A stretch of 64,000 nt of DNA from Winogradskyella arenosi (GTDB lineage: Bacteria > Bacteroidota > Bacteroidia > Flavobacteriales > Flavobacteriaceae), in assembly GCF_003337305.1 (NCBI RefSeq), contig NZ_QPJO01000001.1, positions 1,017,203-1,081,202 on the forward strand, written 5' to 3'. Shown here in pieces: positions 62,107 through 64,000 of this stretch; positions within the stretch are counted from its first letter, which is position 1, and every line of letters starts with the position of its first letter. The position numbers and the translations under genes were made by a program. The notes beneath the pieces are model-generated. The model did no database searches, was not told the origin of the DNA, and saw only the letters and a list, made by a program, of their open reading frames with translations.

Positions 62107-62131
62107 AATTTCTGCGAAGGCAGAATTCTCT
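62107..62131. repeat. Dispersed palindrome, 'CAGAATTC' variant
   Basis: ATTTCTGCGAAGGCAGAATT, TTCTGC/GCAGAA stem, directly after the peptidase stop. Confidence 0.5.
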
Positions 62132-62178
62132 TAGCAAATAAAAAATGAGTTTGGAATAAGAAACAAGATTGCAAGCAA

Positions 62179-62349
62179 GTGCGTTAGGGATTACTCATTT
62201 ATTCTATTTTATTAAATAAGAATTCGTGAGTGTTGCACAATTGTAACGGCATCCTTTTTTACGTCAGTTCGAGTGAAATTGCTTTTTGGCAATTTTGTAT
62301 CGAGAACAAGTAAAAAAGATATAGTGGATAGCCCGACCTTTAGGTAACG
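62179..62349. repeat. 171-bp structured repeat element, copy 1
   Basis: Begins GTGCGTTAGGGATTACTC and ends AGCCCGACCTTTAGGTAACG. GCGTTA near the start pairs with TAACGC at the end (one base beyond); ACTCA...TGAGT and a T-run/A-run pair lie inside, and the apex holds long-type dispersed hairpin copy 5 (62261-62308). The same 171 bases recur at 63740-63910 with about seven differences by eye. Confidence 0.85.
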
Positions 62350-62380
62350 CCAAAATAAATAATTAGGAATTAATAAGATA

Positions 62381-62394
62381 CCTGTTTGGGCAGG
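62381..62394. promoter_or_regulatory. Hairpin ahead of paaJ
   Basis: CCTG-TTTGGG-CAGG followed by CATTAATT and ATG (62403). Confidence 0.45.
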
Positions 62395-62402
62395 CATTAA
62401 TT

Positions 62403-63617
62403 ATGAAAGAAGCATATATAATAGACGGCATAAGAACAGCAATAGGAAATTACAAAGGCACCTTATCGGCGGTTCGTACAGACGATTTAGGTGCATTAGT
62501 CATCAAAGAAATTGTAAAACGAAACCCAAACATTCCAAAAGAAGCATATGATGATGTGATAATGGGTTGTGCAAATCAAGCTGGAGAAGACAATCGTAAC
62601 GTAGCGCGTATGTCATCTTTATTAGCAGGATTGCCATTTACCGTTCCTGGAGAAACCGTAAACAGATTGTGTAGTTCAGGACTATCGGCAATTATTCACG
62701 CAAACAGAGCCATAAAAGCTGGCGATGGCGATGTGTTTATTTCTGGTGGAGTAGAAAACATGACTCGCGGACCCTACGTCATGGCAAAACCATCATCGGC
62801 ATTTGGAGGTGATTCTAAACTATACGATTCTACTTTTGGATGGCGATTTGTAAATCCGAAAATGCACGAGATGTATGGTACAGATGGTATGGGAATGACT
62901 GCCGAAAACCTAGTAGAAAAATATAATATCTCTCGCGAAGACCAAGATAAATTTGCGCTTTGGAGTCAGCAAAAGGCAAGCAAAGCACAAGAAAACGGAA
63001 GATTAGCAAAAGAAATTGTAACCGTTGAAATTCCGCAACGTAAAAAAGACCCTATCCTTTTTTCAAAAGATGAGTTTGTAAAACCAACGTCTTCTTTAGA
63101 AGTTTTAGGAAAACTAAGAGCAGCCTTTAAAAAAGAAGGCGGAAGCGTAACCGCAGGGAATTCTTCCGGATTAAACGATGGCGCAGCAGCAACCATTATT
63201 GCTAGTGAAGATGCCGTGAAAAAATACAATTTAAAACCATTAGCAAAAATTGTAAGTTCTGCAGTGGTTGGTGTCGAACCAAGAATCATGGGAATTGGAC
63301 CTGTACAAGCCTCTAATAAAGCCTTAGAAAAAGCAGGTTTAACCATGGACGATATGGATATTATCGAGCTTAACGAAGCTTTTGCAGCACAAGCTTTAGC
63401 GTGCATTCGCGCTTGGGGATTGGCAGACAACGACCCAAGAATTAACCCCAACGGAGGCGCTATTGCTATTGGTCATCCGCTAGGTGTGACAGGAGCAAGA
63501 GTTGCCTATTCAGCAGCTTTAGAATTGCAGACACAGAACAAAAAATACGCTTTAATTACCATGTGTATTGGCGTTGGTCAAGGTTACGCTTGCGTAATAG
63601 AAAATGCGAATAAATAG
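62403..63617 (+). CDS. paaJ: 3-Oxoadipyl-CoA / acyl-CoA thiolase
   Basis: Splits 3-oxoadipyl-CoA to succinyl-CoA and acetyl-CoA, the last step of the pathway. Nucleophile Cys90 in NRLCSSGLSA, His in GHPLGVTGAR, second Cys in TMCIGVGQGYA; NEAFAAQALA also fits. 404 residues. The active-site text matches PaaJ/PcaF, although a general acetyl-CoA acyltransferase cannot be excluded apart from the context. Confidence 0.92.
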   Translation: MKEAYIIDGIRTAIGNYKGTLSAVRTDDLGALVIKEIVKRNPNIPKEAYDDVIMGCANQAGEDNRNVARMSSLLAGLPFTVPGETVNRLCSSGLSAIIHANRAIKAGDGDVFISGGVENMTRGPYVMAKPSSAFGGDSKLYDSTFGWRFVNPKMHEMYGTDGMGMTAENLVEKYNISREDQDKFALWSQQKASKAQENGRLAKEIVTVEIPQRKKDPILFSKDEFVKPTSSLEVLGKLRAAFKKEGGSVTAGNSSGLNDGAAATIIASEDAVKKYNLKPLAKIVSSAVVGVEPRIMGIGPVQASNKALEKAGLTMDDMDIIELNEAFAAQALACIRAWGLADNDPRINPNGGAIAIGHPLGVTGARVAYSAALELQTQNKKYALITMCIGVGQGYACVIENANK

Positions 63618-63739
63618 AAAAACTCGACACGGAGTATTGTCTCCTTGAGGGGACTTTAGGGGTGTAAAGAAAATAGGTTTCCGATGTCTCGGGAACGATA
63701 AGAAAATAGCTTGGGTTAGTTAATAACGATAGCAAATTA

Positions 63740-63910
63740 GTGCGTTAGGGATTACTCATTTATTCTATTTTATTAAATAGGAATTCGTGAGTGTTGCACA
63801 ATTAAAGTGGCATCCTTTTTTACGTCAGTTCGAGTGAAATTGCTTTTTGGCAATTTTGTATCGAGAACAAGTAAAAAAGATATAGCGGAAAGCCCGACCT
63901 TTAGGTAACG
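63740..63910. repeat. 171-bp structured repeat element, copy 2
   Basis: Same ends and inner parts as copy 1, in the same orientation, including long-type dispersed hairpin copy 6 (63821-63869). The closing pair is GCGTTA/TAACGT, a G-T wobble replacing G-C. It fills most of the 347-bp spacer after paaJ. The part before it (63618-63739) has no gene and only small hairpins. Confidence 0.85.
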
Positions 63911-63943
63911 TCATAAAAGAATAGAAGTCTAATTTAACAGATA

Positions 63944-63957
63944 CCCACTTTCGTGGG
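63944..63957. promoter_or_regulatory. Hairpin ahead of the last gene
   Basis: CCCAC-TTTC-GTGGG then CATTAAG and ATG (63965); almost the same as the hairpin before paaC. Confidence 0.55.
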
Positions 63958-63964
63958 CATTAAG

Positions 63965-64000
63965 ATGAAAAAAGTAGAACACATTGTTTCCGTGAAAACG
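63965..64000 (+). CDS. Start of a further gene, cut by the window end
   Basis: Twelve codons only: MKKVEHIVSVKT. Too short to identify. By position it is likely the next phenylacetate gene (for example paaZ, paaK or a partner enzyme), but this is a guess from context. Confidence 0.55.
   Translation, partial: MKKVEHIVSVKT

Noticed and set aside
62179-63910. Composite transposon around paaJ
   Set aside because: The flanking 171-bp copies are too short to encode a transposase, contain no ORF of note, and are direct rather than inverted; the enclosed gene belongs to the pathway.
53025-64000. CRISPR-like array in the paa region
   Set aside because: The repeated units are spread between genes at irregular distances and in both orientations, not as regularly spaced repeats with unique spacers.

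Overview
The window looks like chromosomal DNA of a gliding-lineage marine-type Flavobacteriaceae (Bacteroidota). The reasons are low G+C, type IX secretion C-terminal sorting domains, the gliding genes gldA and gldBC, promoters with the Bacteroidota TAnnTTTG -7 box, and family types typical of the group (DUF5686, DUF3857, the head-GIN domain, HEPN-fused sulfite reductase). No rRNA, tRNA, CRISPR array, prophage or insertion sequence was recognised. Genes are dense, and most of the 64 kb is housekeeping metabolism.

Layout. 0-1.7 kb: cysteine synthesis (cysE-cysM). 1.8-11 kb: an outer-membrane DUF5686 protein, pdhB, a secreted T9SS protein, etfBA, a bifunctional nuclease and a nucleoside transporter. 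11.2-15.2 kb: folate and one-carbon genes (thyA, a membrane-anchored DHFR fusion, metK with a candidate SAM-II-like leader). 15.5-21.5 kb: an assimilatory sulfate reduction block: Rrf2 regulator, DUF2061, cysH, sulfite reductase-HEPN, the two siroheme enzymes, and a ferredoxin-NADP reductase that probably feeds electrons to the reductase. 21.9-24.7 kb: PagL-like lipid A deacylase, head-GIN lipoprotein, gldA.

24.8-29 kb: an aromatic amino acid operon (prephenate dehydratase, aminotransferase, prephenate dehydrogenase, DAHP synthase-chorismate mutase). It is preceded by a complete attenuator: a 16-residue leader peptide with eight aromatic codons, an antiterminator segment just after its stop codon, and an intrinsic terminator. 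This is the most striking regulatory system in the window.

29-53 kb: rsgA, dtd, two DUF3857 proteins (one with a degraded transglutaminase site), mazG, aroA, queA, rlmN, a T9SS protein, a polyprenyl synthase, an ECF sigma/anti-sigma/outer-membrane trio, a Gdx-type SMR exporter, dnaG lacking its zinc ligands, a response regulator with Glu at the phosphoacceptor position, nadE, gldBC, two paralogous secreted proteins, and small accessory genes.

53-64 kb: a phenylacetate catabolic cluster (TetR regulator, paaE, A, B, C, D, G, H, I, J) with three intruders: a PLP dehydratase, a four-helix-bundle protein and a zinc metallopeptidase. Nearly every spacer here is filled by short palindromic dispersed repeats, and a 171-bp structured element occurs on both sides of paaJ. 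Several genes begin directly after a small hairpin that looks derived from one of these repeat families. The last gene is cut by the window edge.
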